Positions 29,070 through 37,605 of a stretch of 41,746 nt of DNA are shown piece by piece (position 1 is the first letter of the stretch; each line of letters begins with the position of its first letter). The notes beneath the pieces are model-generated. The model had not been told where the DNA came from, did not search any database, and was given only the letters and a program-made list of their open reading frames with translations. The stretch is from a virus. The translations under genes were made by a program, and so were the position numbers. The DNA is taken from IMG/VR virus record IMGVR_UViG_3300020074_000041, positions 1-41,746 of that record; one strand, given 5' to 3'.

Positions 29070-29825
29070 GTGCAAACAAAATTTACATTTGCAAGTTTAG
29101 GCTGTTCCCATAGTAGTTATTATGCTGGTACACCCTGGCCTATTATGCTTTCACAAAAATTGAATTGTGAACTAAAAATGGCATATAGTGCAGGTGCTGG
29201 GAACGAAATGAATGTAACAAAATTAAATCAACTACTAGTAAACAATAAATTAGATTTAGTAATAGTTCAGTTAACAAGCGCCGGCAGATTAACTTTGGGA
29301 CTAAATTCTGAAAGTTTTAATTTTTATGAACCTATATCATCAGACAAAGACCTTACAGGCACTCATAATGTTAATAACGTAACTTATTATACTTTCAATC
29401 ATACTAGTAATTTAGAAAACCTTAAAAGACATCTTAATAAATCATATCATAGTGATGTTGACGATTTGATTATTAATCACATAATTACAAGCGAATATAA
29501 TTTATATCATAAAATTGTACATACCATTTGCGCCATGGAAAATTTGGCTAGAATGTATGGTATTCCAATTGTTTTCTTTAGTTGGTGTGATGATATAGAA
29601 AAAATTATGAAAGAAAACAATTATGCTACTGTGTATAATAACTTGAATTTTATACCAGGAACTGCTGAAGGTTTTTTCCATGAGAAAAAGATTGAAAGAG
29701 TAAAGACAGGACCCGCTGCTGGACATTATGATACCACAGCACATACAAGTCTTGCATTTGAGTATATTTTACCATATCTCATATCACACAATTTTATACA
29801 ATATCAAGCATCAGATATAGTTTAA
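29070..29825 (+). CDS. SGNH/GDSL-like hydrolase
   Basis: 251 residues from a GTG 3 nt after the MazG stop. Block I ASLGCSHSSYY (candidate nucleophile Ser13 or Ser15), GAGNE (Gly44, Asn45; block III-like) and GHYDTTAHTS (Asp221, His225) fit the SGNH order, with the catalytic Asp/His pair near the C-terminus. These enzymes act as esterases or deacylases, often on polysaccharide acetyl groups. No signal peptide. It may modify or remove surface glycans; being next to virion genes, it could be carried in the particle. Function inferred from motifs only. Confidence 0.6.
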   Translation: MQTKFTFASLGCSHSSYYAGTPWPIMLSQKLNCELKMAYSAGAGNEMNVTKLNQLLVNNKLDLVIVQLTSAGRLTLGLNSESFNFYEPISSDKDLTGTHNVNNVTYYTFNHTSNLENLKRHLNKSYHSDVDDLIINHIITSEYNLYHKIVHTICAMENLARMYGIPIVFFSWCDDIEKIMKENNYATVYNNLNFIPGTAEGFFHEKKIERVKTGPAAGHYDTTAHTSLAFEYILPYLISHNFIQYQASDIV

Positions 29826-29834
29826 CTTATACAT

Positions 29835-29869
29835 AAACTTCCGATAAATAGTTTATTATCGGGAAGTTT
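29835..29869 (+). promoter_or_regulatory. Late promoter inside RBS-masking hairpin (gp13-like gene)
   Basis: AAACTTCCGATAA (29835-29847) pairs with TTATCGGGAAGTTT (29856-29869) over 13 bp with a single bulge. GATAAATA (29843-29850) overlaps the left arm. The right arm contains the GGGAAG Shine-Dalgarno, 4 nt before ATG 29871. Late RNA starting near 29856 has no left arm. Confidence 0.7.
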
Positions 29870-29870
29870 T

Positions 29871-30656
29871 ATGGCTAACGATCCACTAGCAACACCTACA
29901 AATGCTACTTTAGAAGAAGCAAAACAAGGTTTATTCAATAATCTACGCTTGCGTTTAGGTGGTGATATAATTGATCTAGAATTAGATCCGCAACACTATG
30001 AGGCTGCATATAACTACACTATTAAATTATATCGTCAGGCAGCACAAAATGCTAATATAGAGTCTTATACTTTACTTACAATTATTAAAAATATTGATAC
30101 CTATACTCTTCCTGCAGAATTTATAAATGTACGTGCAATATTTCGTAGAACAGTAGGTCTTGAAACAGGACCAAGTAGCACAAGTTTTGATCCATTTTCA
30201 AGTGCTATATTAAACACTTATCTATTAAACTATAACTACACAGGTGGTATGGCTACATACGACTTTTATGCAGGCTATGTTGAATTAGCAGCACGTATGT
30301 TCGGTGGCTATGTTACATACACATTTAATCCAGTAACAAAAGTGTTGAAAATGGTACGTGACTTTAAAGGTACAGGTGAGCGTGTACTTATTTGGGCAGA
30401 TGTTCAGCGACCAGAATTAGAATTATTACTAGATCCCGGCGCAGGCGTTTGGATAGGTAATATGATTTTGGCAGTGCTTAAAGGTATAATTGGCGAAGCC
30501 CGTGAAAAATATGGTAGTATTGCCGGACCCGGTGGTGGCACAACTTTGAATGGTACTGCAATGAAAAATGAAAGTAAAGAAGAGATGAATCGTTTAATGG
30601 ATGAGTTGCGTAAGTATGTAGATTATAGTCAGCCTCTAACTTGGATTCAAGGTTAA
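29871..30656 (+). CDS. 13: Neck protein, gp13-like
   Basis: 261 residues (T4 gp13: 309). The opening FNNLRLRLGGDIIDLELDPQHYEAAYNYTIKLYRQ matches the gp13 N-terminal pattern (a gene-6-connector-like helix bundle), followed by beta segments (YTLPAEFINVRAIFRR) and a C-terminal helix region with REKYGSIAGPGGGTTLNGTAMKNESKEEM, like gp13 of marine T4-type phages. gp13 sits below the portal and joins head to tail with gp14. Late promoter and masking hairpin in front. Confidence 0.65.
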   Translation: MANDPLATPTNATLEEAKQGLFNNLRLRLGGDIIDLELDPQHYEAAYNYTIKLYRQAAQNANIESYTLLTIIKNIDTYTLPAEFINVRAIFRRTVGLETGPSSTSFDPFSSAILNTYLLNYNYTGGMATYDFYAGYVELAARMFGGYVTYTFNPVTKVLKMVRDFKGTGERVLIWADVQRPELELLLDPGAGVWIGNMILAVLKGIIGEAREKYGSIAGPGGGTTLNGTAMKNESKEEMNRLMDELRKYVDYSQPLTWIQG

Positions 30657-30694
30657 AGATTACAGCACTTAGTAGTTTTTAGTTGCATGATTTT

Positions 30695-31984
30695 ATGAAA
30701 TTTCAAATTCTTTCATCTGAAAGGGGATTTCTAAAAGATACACCTAGCGATTTAGACAAGATTAAGTGGCCAGGCAAACAAAATTTTAAACATAGTAATA
30801 AGGCAAATTTACATGCTCCCTGCTATTATAAAATAATCAAGGAAAATTTTTTACAGATAGGCATACAAGTTGATTTGTTACATTTTGAGGAAATAGATAA
30901 AAAATTACCATGGATTGTTGATGTTAGTCTAAATTGGTGGAATTACAGTGAATTTGATGGGAATATTTTAGACAGTATAAATGATGATGTTAAGAAAGAA
31001 TTGATAGAAGGATGTGCTTATCTTGTAATTAACAATAGTTGGGAAAGTCACACTAGATGTTTTTTTGAAAAAACACATCAGCTTTTAAAAAATACACAGT
31101 TACCTGCTCATAAAGTAATCTATGTATGTAATGCCTATAAACTAAATGAACACTATGAAAGTTTTGCAAATGAACAAAATATTAAAGATAAAATTTTAAC
31201 TATATATTCGCCACACTTATTCAATACGTTTAACAAACTTGAATTCCCATTATATGATTACGACAGAACTAAACCTAAAATTAAAACTTATCTTTGTTTG
31301 AATAGAATGCCTAGAGAGCATAGAATAATGATGGTATCATTATTATCTTACTATGATCTTTTACAATATGGATACGTAAGTTTAGGCACCACTCCTAATG
31401 TAAGGTGCTGCGAATTGGATAGAGACGAAAGATTACGTATAGGATTTGAAAAAATTAAACATAAGTTTCCATTAACAGTAGATACAAATGATTTTATTAC
31501 TAATCATGTAGGGTATACGTCATTTCCTATAGAGTTTTGTCAACAAACATATTTCAGTTTAATTATCGGCACATGGGCTTTAGAAGAACAGGAACGTTCA
31601 GTATCTATTAATGAAAAGGAAATTAAATCTATATTGGCAAAACATCCCTTTATTACTTTTGCTAGACCCTATACATTAGAATATATAAAAGACATGGGAT
31701 TTCTTACCTTCTCCAAATGGTTTGATGAAAGTTATGATCAAGAAGTAAACGACATTAAAAGAATGGAAAAAATAGCAATGGAAGTTAAAAGATTGACCAG
31801 TTTAAATGCTAAACAATGGCAAGTAATATTAAACGAAATGGAGCCTATTTTACAACATAACTACAATAGATGTGTAAATTATGTCTCTGATAGATGCTAT
31901 TTTCAATCTGATTTAAAAAAGTTCCTATATTTGGTCGCTTCAACTGATAAGGCGATAGATAGAAAGGCTGGAAGTGCTATATAG
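30695..31984 (+). CDS. Glycosyltransferase-like protein of the phage exostosin-like type
   Basis: 429 residues from ATG 30695; a TTG at 30683 is also in frame. The middle has YLCLNRMPREHRIMMVSLLSY, and the end shows SVSINEKEIKSILAKHPFITFARPYTLEYIKDMGFLTFSKWFDESYDQEVNDIKRM, which matches a pattern (hPFi....p..L..lk.lGF.TF....DESYD) that I know from uncharacterised glycosyltransferase-like proteins of marine phages. No classical DxD motif was identified. It may decorate the virion or the host surface. It has no clear promoter of its own. Confidence 0.5.
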   Translation: MKFQILSSERGFLKDTPSDLDKIKWPGKQNFKHSNKANLHAPCYYKIIKENFLQIGIQVDLLHFEEIDKKLPWIVDVSLNWWNYSEFDGNILDSINDDVKKELIEGCAYLVINNSWESHTRCFFEKTHQLLKNTQLPAHKVIYVCNAYKLNEHYESFANEQNIKDKILTIYSPHLFNTFNKLEFPLYDYDRTKPKIKTYLCLNRMPREHRIMMVSLLSYYDLLQYGYVSLGTTPNVRCCELDRDERLRIGFEKIKHKFPLTVDTNDFITNHVGYTSFPIEFCQQTYFSLIIGTWALEEQERSVSINEKEIKSILAKHPFITFARPYTLEYIKDMGFLTFSKWFDESYDQEVNDIKRMEKIAMEVKRLTSLNAKQWQVILNEMEPILQHNYNRCVNYVSDRCYFQSDLKKFLYLVASTDKAIDRKAGSAI

Positions 31985-32039
31985 TCTTGGTTATTAAATA
32001 TTGGTAAAAATAACGCTAGATTTTTGTAATCAAGCCTTA

Positions 32040-32069
32040 TATAATAGTATTATGGAAATTAGTATATGA
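32040..32069 (+). promoter_or_regulatory. -10 box with five-codon leader ORF coupled to gene 1
   Basis: TATAAT (32040-32045) is followed after 6 nt by ATG 32052, which opens a five-codon frame (MEISI) ending with TGA at 32067-32069. That stop overlaps the ATG of the kinase gene (32066) as ATGA. The -35 region is poor. A leaderless mini-ORF feeding ribosomes onto the kinase start is suggested. Confidence 0.45.
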
Positions 32070-32698
32070 TTATCAGCATTACTGGCTTTATTGGGTCTGG
32101 TAAGGACACGATTGCTGATTATCTTGTAACCTTTAAGGGATTCAGGCGTATGAGTTTTGCGGAACCGCTCAAAGATGCAATTAGCGCAATCTTTGGCTGG
32201 GACCGTGAATTACTTGAAGGTAGAACAGCCCATAGTCGTGAATGGCGAGAGCAAGTTGATATTTGGTGGGCAAAAAGATTAGATTTGCCGCATTTAACGC
32301 CACGTTTTGTATTACAGCAGTGGGGAACAGAAGTAGGCCGTCGTGCGTTTCACGATGATATATGGATTGCTAGCGTAGAAAATAAACTACGTAGTATAAA
32401 AGACAACATAGTATTGAGCGATGCACGTTTCCCTAATGAACTTAAAGCAATTAAAAACGCAGGGGGAAATACAATAAGAGTTAATCGTGGGGAAAACCCT
32501 TTTTGGTATGATGCGGCTCTTGAATATAGTCGTGGTTATTATAGTGCTGGATATATGAATGCTAGAAAAATACTAGAAGAACATAATATTCATGCTAGTG
32601 AATATAGTAGTGTGGGACTTAAATATGATTACTACATTGATAATAATAGCACAGTAGATGAACTACATCGTCAAATTGACTCAATAATCAATCTGTAA
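32066..32698 (+). CDS. 1: Deoxynucleoside monophosphate kinase, gp1-like
   Basis: 210 residues (T4 gp1: 241). P-loop GFIGSGKDT (7-15), then SFAEPLKDAISAIFGWDRELLEG, QQWGTEVGRRAFHDDIW and DARFPNELKAIKNAG, all typical of phage dNMP kinases. It phosphorylates dNMPs to dNDPs for DNA synthesis. An internal GYMNARKILEEHNIHASE region replaces the lid area. The start overlaps a five-codon leader ORF. It ends 18 nt inside the convergent HNH gene. Confidence 0.88.
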   Translation: MIISITGFIGSGKDTIADYLVTFKGFRRMSFAEPLKDAISAIFGWDRELLEGRTAHSREWREQVDIWWAKRLDLPHLTPRFVLQQWGTEVGRRAFHDDIWIASVENKLRSIKDNIVLSDARFPNELKAIKNAGGNTIRVNRGENPFWYDAALEYSRGYYSAGYMNARKILEEHNIHASEYSSVGLKYDYYIDNNSTVDELHRQIDSIINL

Positions 32699-33034
32699 AT
32701 CGCCGCGCTTCCAGGACAATTCTTTTCGCTTAACAATTTCTACACAATTTAAACAAATAGTCCTTAGATTTACAAGTTTAATGTTTTTTAAATTTCCATC
32801 AATGTGAAATACAGTCATTTGACTAGGATATATTGATTTAAAACCACAATTATCACATACTAGTTTCTTTTTATAACCAGCCTTTTCCCAATTAAATAAT
32901 CTTTTTTTTGCTTTAATTTTCTTTTTGCCGCAATCATCACAATGACTGCGATAATGCTTAATATTATCCTTTATATAGTTAATAGCACTATAATTCTTAT
33001 TACAAACAGTACAAATAGGTCTTATTTTAATCAT
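32681..33034 (-). CDS. HNH-type endonuclease-like protein with zinc ribbons
   Basis: 117 residues from ATG 33034; a TTG at 33049 would add five residues. CxxC pairs at CTVCNK, CDDCGK, CDNCGF and CLNCVE bind one or two zinc ions. The segment MTVFHIDGNLKNIKLVNLRTICLNC has the HNH layout (His-Ile-Asp-Gly-Asn ... Asn-Leu). It may be a free-standing homing-type nuclease, consistent with its isolated minus-strand position between gp1 and the sheath gene, but no intron is visible nearby. Confidence 0.75.
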   Translation of the reverse strand: MIKIRPICTVCNKNYSAINYIKDNIKHYRSHCDDCGKKKIKAKKRLFNWEKAGYKKKLVCDNCGFKSIYPSQMTVFHIDGNLKNIKLVNLRTICLNCVEIVKRKELSWKRGDLQIDY

Positions 33035-33050
33035 AAACTTATTTAACAAA

Positions 33051-33066
33051 AAACCTTCGAAGGTTT
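33051..33066. repeat. 16-bp perfect palindrome
   Basis: AAACCTTCGAAGGTTT. On the minus strand it is followed by TTT and lies just upstream of the HNH start, so it could stop antisense transcription coming from the sheath side; on the plus strand there is no T-run. It could also be a protein-binding site. Confidence 0.5.
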
Positions 33067-33080
33067 GCTATTGGGCAGTT

Positions 33081-33151
33081 TTTCCTATTAATTAATAAAT
33101 ATTATTAAGAAACCAGGGTATGTAACCCTCAAAATATTACAACATAGGAAA
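33081..33151 (+). promoter_or_regulatory. Late promoter with upstream anti-RBS arm (tail sheath)
   Basis: AATAAATA (33094-33101) is the late box. TTTCCTAT (33081-33088), upstream of it, is perfectly complementary to ATAGGAAA (33144-33151), which includes the TAGGA Shine-Dalgarno, 7 nt before ATG 33159. A small hairpin AGGGT-ATGTA-ACCCT (33115-33129) lies in the late leader between them. Confidence 0.6.
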
Positions 33152-33158
33152 CAGAAAA

Positions 33159-36100
33159 ATGCCAGCTTTAACATCACCAGGCGTCGAAGTTACAATTATC
33201 GACCAGTCACAATATCTACCCGCAGCAGGCGGAAGTGTACCATTCGTAATGGTTGCTACAGCAGCAAATAAGGCTAACCCAGCAGGCGTAGGTATTGCGC
33301 AAGCAACAACAACTGCAAATGCAGGTAAATTATTTCAAGTCACTAGTCAGAGAGATTTGGTTACACTATATGGTAATCCATTCTTCTATCAGACTGCTGA
33401 CGGTACTCCAATTCAAGGGTATGAATTAAATGAGTATGGTCTATTAGCAGCGTACTCAGTATTGGGTGTAACAAACAATGCTTATATATTAAGGGCAGAT
33501 ATTGATCTAGCAAGTCTAGTAGGTAGAACAGGACGCCCAACTGCAAATCCAGCAGATGGCACATACTGGTTAGATACAACTACAACAACTTGGGGTATCT
33601 ATTGTTGGAGCAACGAAAAACAATCATATTATTATAAGTCACCTGTAGCAATAATCACTGACGAAGAGGATACATCTTCAGGTGCCCCTGCTGCAAGCAT
33701 TGGCGCAATAGGCGATTTTGCTATAGTTGATTATGAAGCCAAAGAAGGCAATCCAGTAACAGAAAAGGCTACTTATTATTATAAGAATTATTTGAATTCT
33801 TGGGTCGAAGTAGGTAGTTTCGATTGGCTAAGTTCTATCCCAATGGTTTCGGGAAGTACTACTAGCCCAACTATTACTATTGGCGATACAGTAACATTTA
33901 CTAATAGCGGAGTAACATATACTGTTACTGCGACTGGAACTACACTAAGTTCACTTGTTGGTCAAATTAATAATACATTAGCAATACAAGATATTGCTGC
34001 AAGTTCAACCAATAATGTACTTAACATATTTGGTCGTAGCCTAATTGACGATGACCCAACTTCCAGTGCAACAAAATGGACATTGGGCGGTACAGCATTA
34101 TCATCACTAGGTATAACTGCAGGTGATTACTATCAACCACAAATGTTCTTTGGTACGTCAGCGCAGCAGCCATTGTGGCAGGGCAGTCTTCCAGCAGTTG
34201 CAGGAACAACACCTGCTCCAACTAATTCAGTATGGATTAAAATCTCAACTGTAACTAATGGATTAAATCCAAAAGTTAGTAGTTTTGATTCAACACTTGC
34301 TACTTGGAGATCACGTACTTGTAACGTATTCCAAAGTGACATGCTAGCCACTAATGCAGTAGATACTCTTGGTGGTAAGAATATTCCAGCAGGTAGCGTA
34401 TATATGCAGGTCGATCCGTATGGAGCATATGATCAATCTCCAGTATATATTTGGAAGCGTAATTCTATAGGGCCAACTGTTGTTACAGGCAGCAACACTA
34501 GCCCAGAATTTAGTTCAGGTGGTACATTAAAAGTTCAAGTAAGTGCTCCTGGCGAAACAGCGTTTCAAAATAATCCATTAACTTCTGAACCTTGGGAAGT
34601 TACTATTGCTGCTAGCAGTAATGCAGCACAGTTTGCAACAGCATGGAGTGCAGCAAATATTAGTTACACTACGGCAGCTGTAAACAGTGATGGCGCAATC
34701 GTAATAACTCACACAGAAGGCGGTGAAATTGTTATCAATGAAAATACTGGTACAAACTATGCGTCAATCGGTGTACTAGACGAGGCAGGTTTAGTATCAG
34801 GTACTACAGATGGCTGTAAGTGGGGACCATCAGTAGCAATTTCTGATACTGCATTTGCAACAACTAATATCTCATCATCAGGTACAGGTCTAACTGTTAA
34901 TTTATCGACTCAATATGGTTATGTAACAGTTGATAGAGATACTTTTGGTAATGCAGGCTCAGGCTATGCTGCTGGCGATACTGTAAAAGTATTAGGCACA
35001 TTAATTGGCGGCGCTGCTACAACTAATGATGTAAACATAAAGATTACAGCAGTAAGCGGCGGAGCCGTCACAGCAGTTGCGTTAGCAGGATCAACAGCAA
35101 GTGTTGCTCCAACTATGTTCACTACTATGTTAAGTAACTGGTATTATGTGGACTACGAACCAAACGAAGGTTTCCCAAATGTTGCCCCGCCAGATAGAAC
35201 TAATTGGTTCTGGGCTGTTGCTGACCAAGCAGATATTATGGTTAGATGCCAAACAGCAGATGCAACAACTGGTGCATACTGGAAGGCATATCGTAACCAA
35301 GCATACGATAAGAATGGTTTCCCAAAAACTACTGGAACAAATACAACTGATCCAAATGGCCCAATTATGGCAGCAAGCGCACCAACAACACAAAGTGATG
35401 GTACTACTGCATTAAGTTATGGTGATCTATGGATTGATACTAGCGACTTAGAAAACTTCCCAGTAATCTATCGTTGGCAAGCAAAGAGAAATAGCAATGG
35501 TACATATGTAGCACCAGAAACAGGTACTTGGGTATTGTTAGATACAAATGATCAAACAAGTGCAACAGGAGTATTGTTTGCAGATGCGCGTTGGGCACTT
35601 AACGGCACAACTAACCCAGCAGATGATCCTATCCCAACTATTAAATCAATGTTGAAAAGCACGGCTACTGTCAACGCCAATTATCTTGATGTTGATGCTC
35701 CTAACTCAAATTTATATCCAACTGGTATACTGTTGTTCAACACACGCCGCTCAGGATATAATGTTAAGCAGTATCGCACAAATTACTTGACTTCAACTAA
35801 TTTCCCAGACAAATCAACATACCCAACAATTTCTTCAACATGGGTTTCAGCGAGTGGATTAGATGATAAAGGTAAGGCGTATATGGGACGCAAGGCACAG
35901 CGCAACATGGTTGTAAAGGCTATGCGTTCGACAATGGACACAAATCAATCACTACGCGATGAAGATAACTTCTTCAACTTAATGGCAACACCTAATTATC
36001 CTGAACTACAACCAAACATGGTCGTATTAAACAATGATCGTGGGCAGACAGGTTATATCTTGGGTGACACTCCAATGGGTCTAGCAGAAAGTGCAACAGA

Positions 36101-36827
36101 TATTCAAGCATGGGCAACTAATGCTGCTGGTGCTACAGGCACTGGTGAAACAGGTTGTGTAACACGCGATACTTATCTTGGCTTGTTCTATCCAAGCGGT
36201 GTCGCTCCAGACTTGAGCGGTAATATAGTTGCTGTCCCAGCAAGTCATATGATGTTGCGTACATTTATTAAAAATGATACAGTTGCATTTCCTTGGTTAG
36301 CGGCTGCTGGTACTCGTCGTGGTCTGATTGACAACGCTACAGGTATCGGTTACTTAGATCGTGACACAGGAGAGTTCGTGGTTAGTAAGACACCACTAGG
36401 CATACGTAATGTATTGTATACTAACTTCATAAACCCACTAGTATTCTTTACTGGTAATGGCTTATTGAACTATGGTAATAAGACATCATTTAATAGTCAA
36501 AGCGCACTTGATCGTACAAACGTAGCACGTTTGGTCGCTTATGTACGTCGTCAATTGACTATCGCAGCAAGACCATTCGTATTCGAACCTAACGATGCGT
36601 TGACTCGTCAACAAATCGCTGGAGTAGTAGAATCACTAATGATTGATCTTGTTGCTAAGAGAGGTATCTATGACTACTTGGTAGTCTGCGATGAATCAAA
36701 CAATACTCCAGCAAGAATAGATCGTAATGAATTGTGGATCGACGTTGCTCTTGAACCAGTCAAGGCAGCAGAATTTATCTACATCCCAGTACGTATATTG
36801 AACACTGGTGAATTGTCAGGAGCATAA
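33159..36827 (+). CDS. 18: Tail sheath protein, gp18-like, with very large central insertion
   Basis: 1222 residues; T4 gp18 has 659. The N-terminus MPALTSPGVEVTIIDQSQYLPAAGGSVPFVMVATA and the C-terminal 320 residues (GRKAQRNMVVKAMRST..., LGLFYPSG, VPASHMMLRTFIKND, FPWLAAAGTRRGLIDN, TNFINPLVFFTGNGLLNYGNKT, FEPNDALTRQQI, PVKAAEFIYIPVRIL) are typical sheath sequence. Between about 115 and 900 lies a beta-rich, Thr/Ser/Asn-rich insertion with recurring (Y/L)W(L/I)DT.....W..Y.W modules (for example DGTYWLDTTTTTWGIYCW), probably exposed decoration domains. Late promoter with an RBS-masking arm; long leader. Next gene: tail tube. Confidence 0.93.
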   Translation: MPALTSPGVEVTIIDQSQYLPAAGGSVPFVMVATAANKANPAGVGIAQATTTANAGKLFQVTSQRDLVTLYGNPFFYQTADGTPIQGYELNEYGLLAAYSVLGVTNNAYILRADIDLASLVGRTGRPTANPADGTYWLDTTTTTWGIYCWSNEKQSYYYKSPVAIITDEEDTSSGAPAASIGAIGDFAIVDYEAKEGNPVTEKATYYYKNYLNSWVEVGSFDWLSSIPMVSGSTTSPTITIGDTVTFTNSGVTYTVTATGTTLSSLVGQINNTLAIQDIAASSTNNVLNIFGRSLIDDDPTSSATKWTLGGTALSSLGITAGDYYQPQMFFGTSAQQPLWQGSLPAVAGTTPAPTNSVWIKISTVTNGLNPKVSSFDSTLATWRSRTCNVFQSDMLATNAVDTLGGKNIPAGSVYMQVDPYGAYDQSPVYIWKRNSIGPTVVTGSNTSPEFSSGGTLKVQVSAPGETAFQNNPLTSEPWEVTIAASSNAAQFATAWSAANISYTTAAVNSDGAIVITHTEGGEIVINENTGTNYASIGVLDEAGLVSGTTDGCKWGPSVAISDTAFATTNISSSGTGLTVNLSTQYGYVTVDRDTFGNAGSGYAAGDTVKVLGTLIGGAATTNDVNIKITAVSGGAVTAVALAGSTASVAPTMFTTMLSNWYYVDYEPNEGFPNVAPPDRTNWFWAVADQADIMVRCQTADATTGAYWKAYRNQAYDKNGFPKTTGTNTTDPNGPIMAASAPTTQSDGTTALSYGDLWIDTSDLENFPVIYRWQAKRNSNGTYVAPETGTWVLLDTNDQTSATGVLFADARWALNGTTNPADDPIPTIKSMLKSTATVNANYLDVDAPNSNLYPTGILLFNTRRSGYNVKQYRTNYLTSTNFPDKSTYPTISSTWVSASGLDDKGKAYMGRKAQRNMVVKAMRSTMDTNQSLRDEDNFFNLMATPNYPELQPNMVVLNNDRGQTGYILGDTPMGLAESATDIQAWATNAAGATGTGETGCVTRDTYLGLFYPSGVAPDLSGNIVAVPASHMMLRTFIKNDTVAFPWLAAAGTRRGLIDNATGIGYLDRDTGEFVVSKTPLGIRNVLYTNFINPLVFFTGNGLLNYGNKTSFNSQSALDRTNVARLVAYVRRQLTIAARPFVFEPNDALTRQQIAGVVESLMIDLVAKRGIYDYLVVCDESNNTPARIDRNELWIDVALEPVKAAEFIYIPVRILNTGELSGA

Positions 36828-36838
36828 TTGAAATAACA

Positions 36839-36860
36839 GTGCGCCATGCAAGTGGCGCAC
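36839..36860 (+). other. Stable hairpin between sheath and tube genes
   Basis: GTGCGCCA (36839-36846), loop TGCAAG, TGGCGCAC (36853-36860): 8-bp perfect stem, no T-run. It begins 12 nt after the sheath stop and ends 4 nt before the tube gene's late box. It may act as an RNA 3'-end stabiliser, processing site or weak terminator. Confidence 0.7.
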
Positions 36861-36864
36861 ACTG

Positions 36865-36872
36865 ACTAAATA
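36865..36872 (+). promoter_or_regulatory. Late promoter ACTAAATA (tail tube)
   Basis: ACTAAATA; GGAG (36883-36886) gives the RBS 7 nt before ATG 36894. It allows the tube gene to be expressed separately from the sheath. Confidence 0.6.
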
Positions 36873-36893
36873 TAGTATATACGGAGAATTAAA

Positions 36894-37532
36894 ATGGCAA
36901 CAGCCTCACAATCATTGTTTAACATGACAGTAGCATCTGATAATGCCGGAGGCAATCAGGGCCTGTTGATGCCTAAACTACAATTTCGCTTTAGAGTAAA
37001 CTTCATTAACTTTGGTGTTGACACGTCCAGCGGTCTACAATTAACAAAGCAAGTAATGAACGTATCACGACCACAAGTTCAGTTTCCTGAAATCACTATC
37101 CCAATTTATAACTCAACTTTATATCTTGCAGGTAGATACGCATGGCAGCCAATAAATGTTTCATTGCGTGATGATGCATCAGGTAGTGTATCAAAAGCAG
37201 TAGGACAACAATTACAGAAACAATTAGATTTCGTAGAAATGTCAAGTGCTGCAACTGGTCAAGATTATAAGTTCCAAACTAATATTGAAGTATTAGATGG
37301 TGGAAATGGAGCAAACAAACCAAACGTTCTTGAAACTTGGGAAATTTATGGTTGCTTTATTCAAACAGCAAACTATAACAACTTAGACTATAACACTAAT
37401 GAACCTGCACAAATTGCATTAACATTACGTTATGATAATGCTATACAATCACCACTAACTAGTGGAGTTGGTCAGGCTATCGGAAGAAGTTTAGCAGGAG
37501 CATCAGTTACTGGTATTGGCGGCGGCAGTTAA
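36894..37532 (+). CDS. 19: Tail tube protein, gp19-like
   Basis: 212 residues (T4 gp19: 163). FRFRVNFINFG, QVMNVSRPQVQFPEITIPIYNSTLYLAGRYAWQPINVSLRDDASGSV and VLETWEIYGCFIQTANYNNLDY..NEPAQIALTLRYDNAIQ are the classic tube-protein elements. It polymerises inside the sheath. The Gly-rich tail (SLAGASVTGIGGGS) extends past the T4 length. Order sheath-tube is conserved with T4. Confidence 0.92.
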   Translation: MATASQSLFNMTVASDNAGGNQGLLMPKLQFRFRVNFINFGVDTSSGLQLTKQVMNVSRPQVQFPEITIPIYNSTLYLAGRYAWQPINVSLRDDASGSVSKAVGQQLQKQLDFVEMSSAATGQDYKFQTNIEVLDGGNGANKPNVLETWEIYGCFIQTANYNNLDYNTNEPAQIALTLRYDNAIQSPLTSGVGQAIGRSLAGASVTGIGGGS

Positions 37533-37547
37533 TTTTAATTTTTAGTA

Positions 37548-37605
37548 TATAAGGATAACCCCATTTTTTCTATTGATAAATAGTTTAAATGGGGTTTACC
37601 TTATA
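37548..37605 (+). promoter_or_regulatory. Late promoter in the loop of a long RBS-masking hairpin
   Basis: TATAAGGATAACCCCATTT (37548-37566) and AAATGGGGTTTACCTTATA (37587-37605) pair at 17 of 19 positions. The 20-nt loop holds GATAAATA (37575-37582). The right arm contains the GGGG RBS and ends on the A of the start codon. Late RNA should begin near 37588 and lack the left arm. This is the clearest example in the window. Confidence 0.8.
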
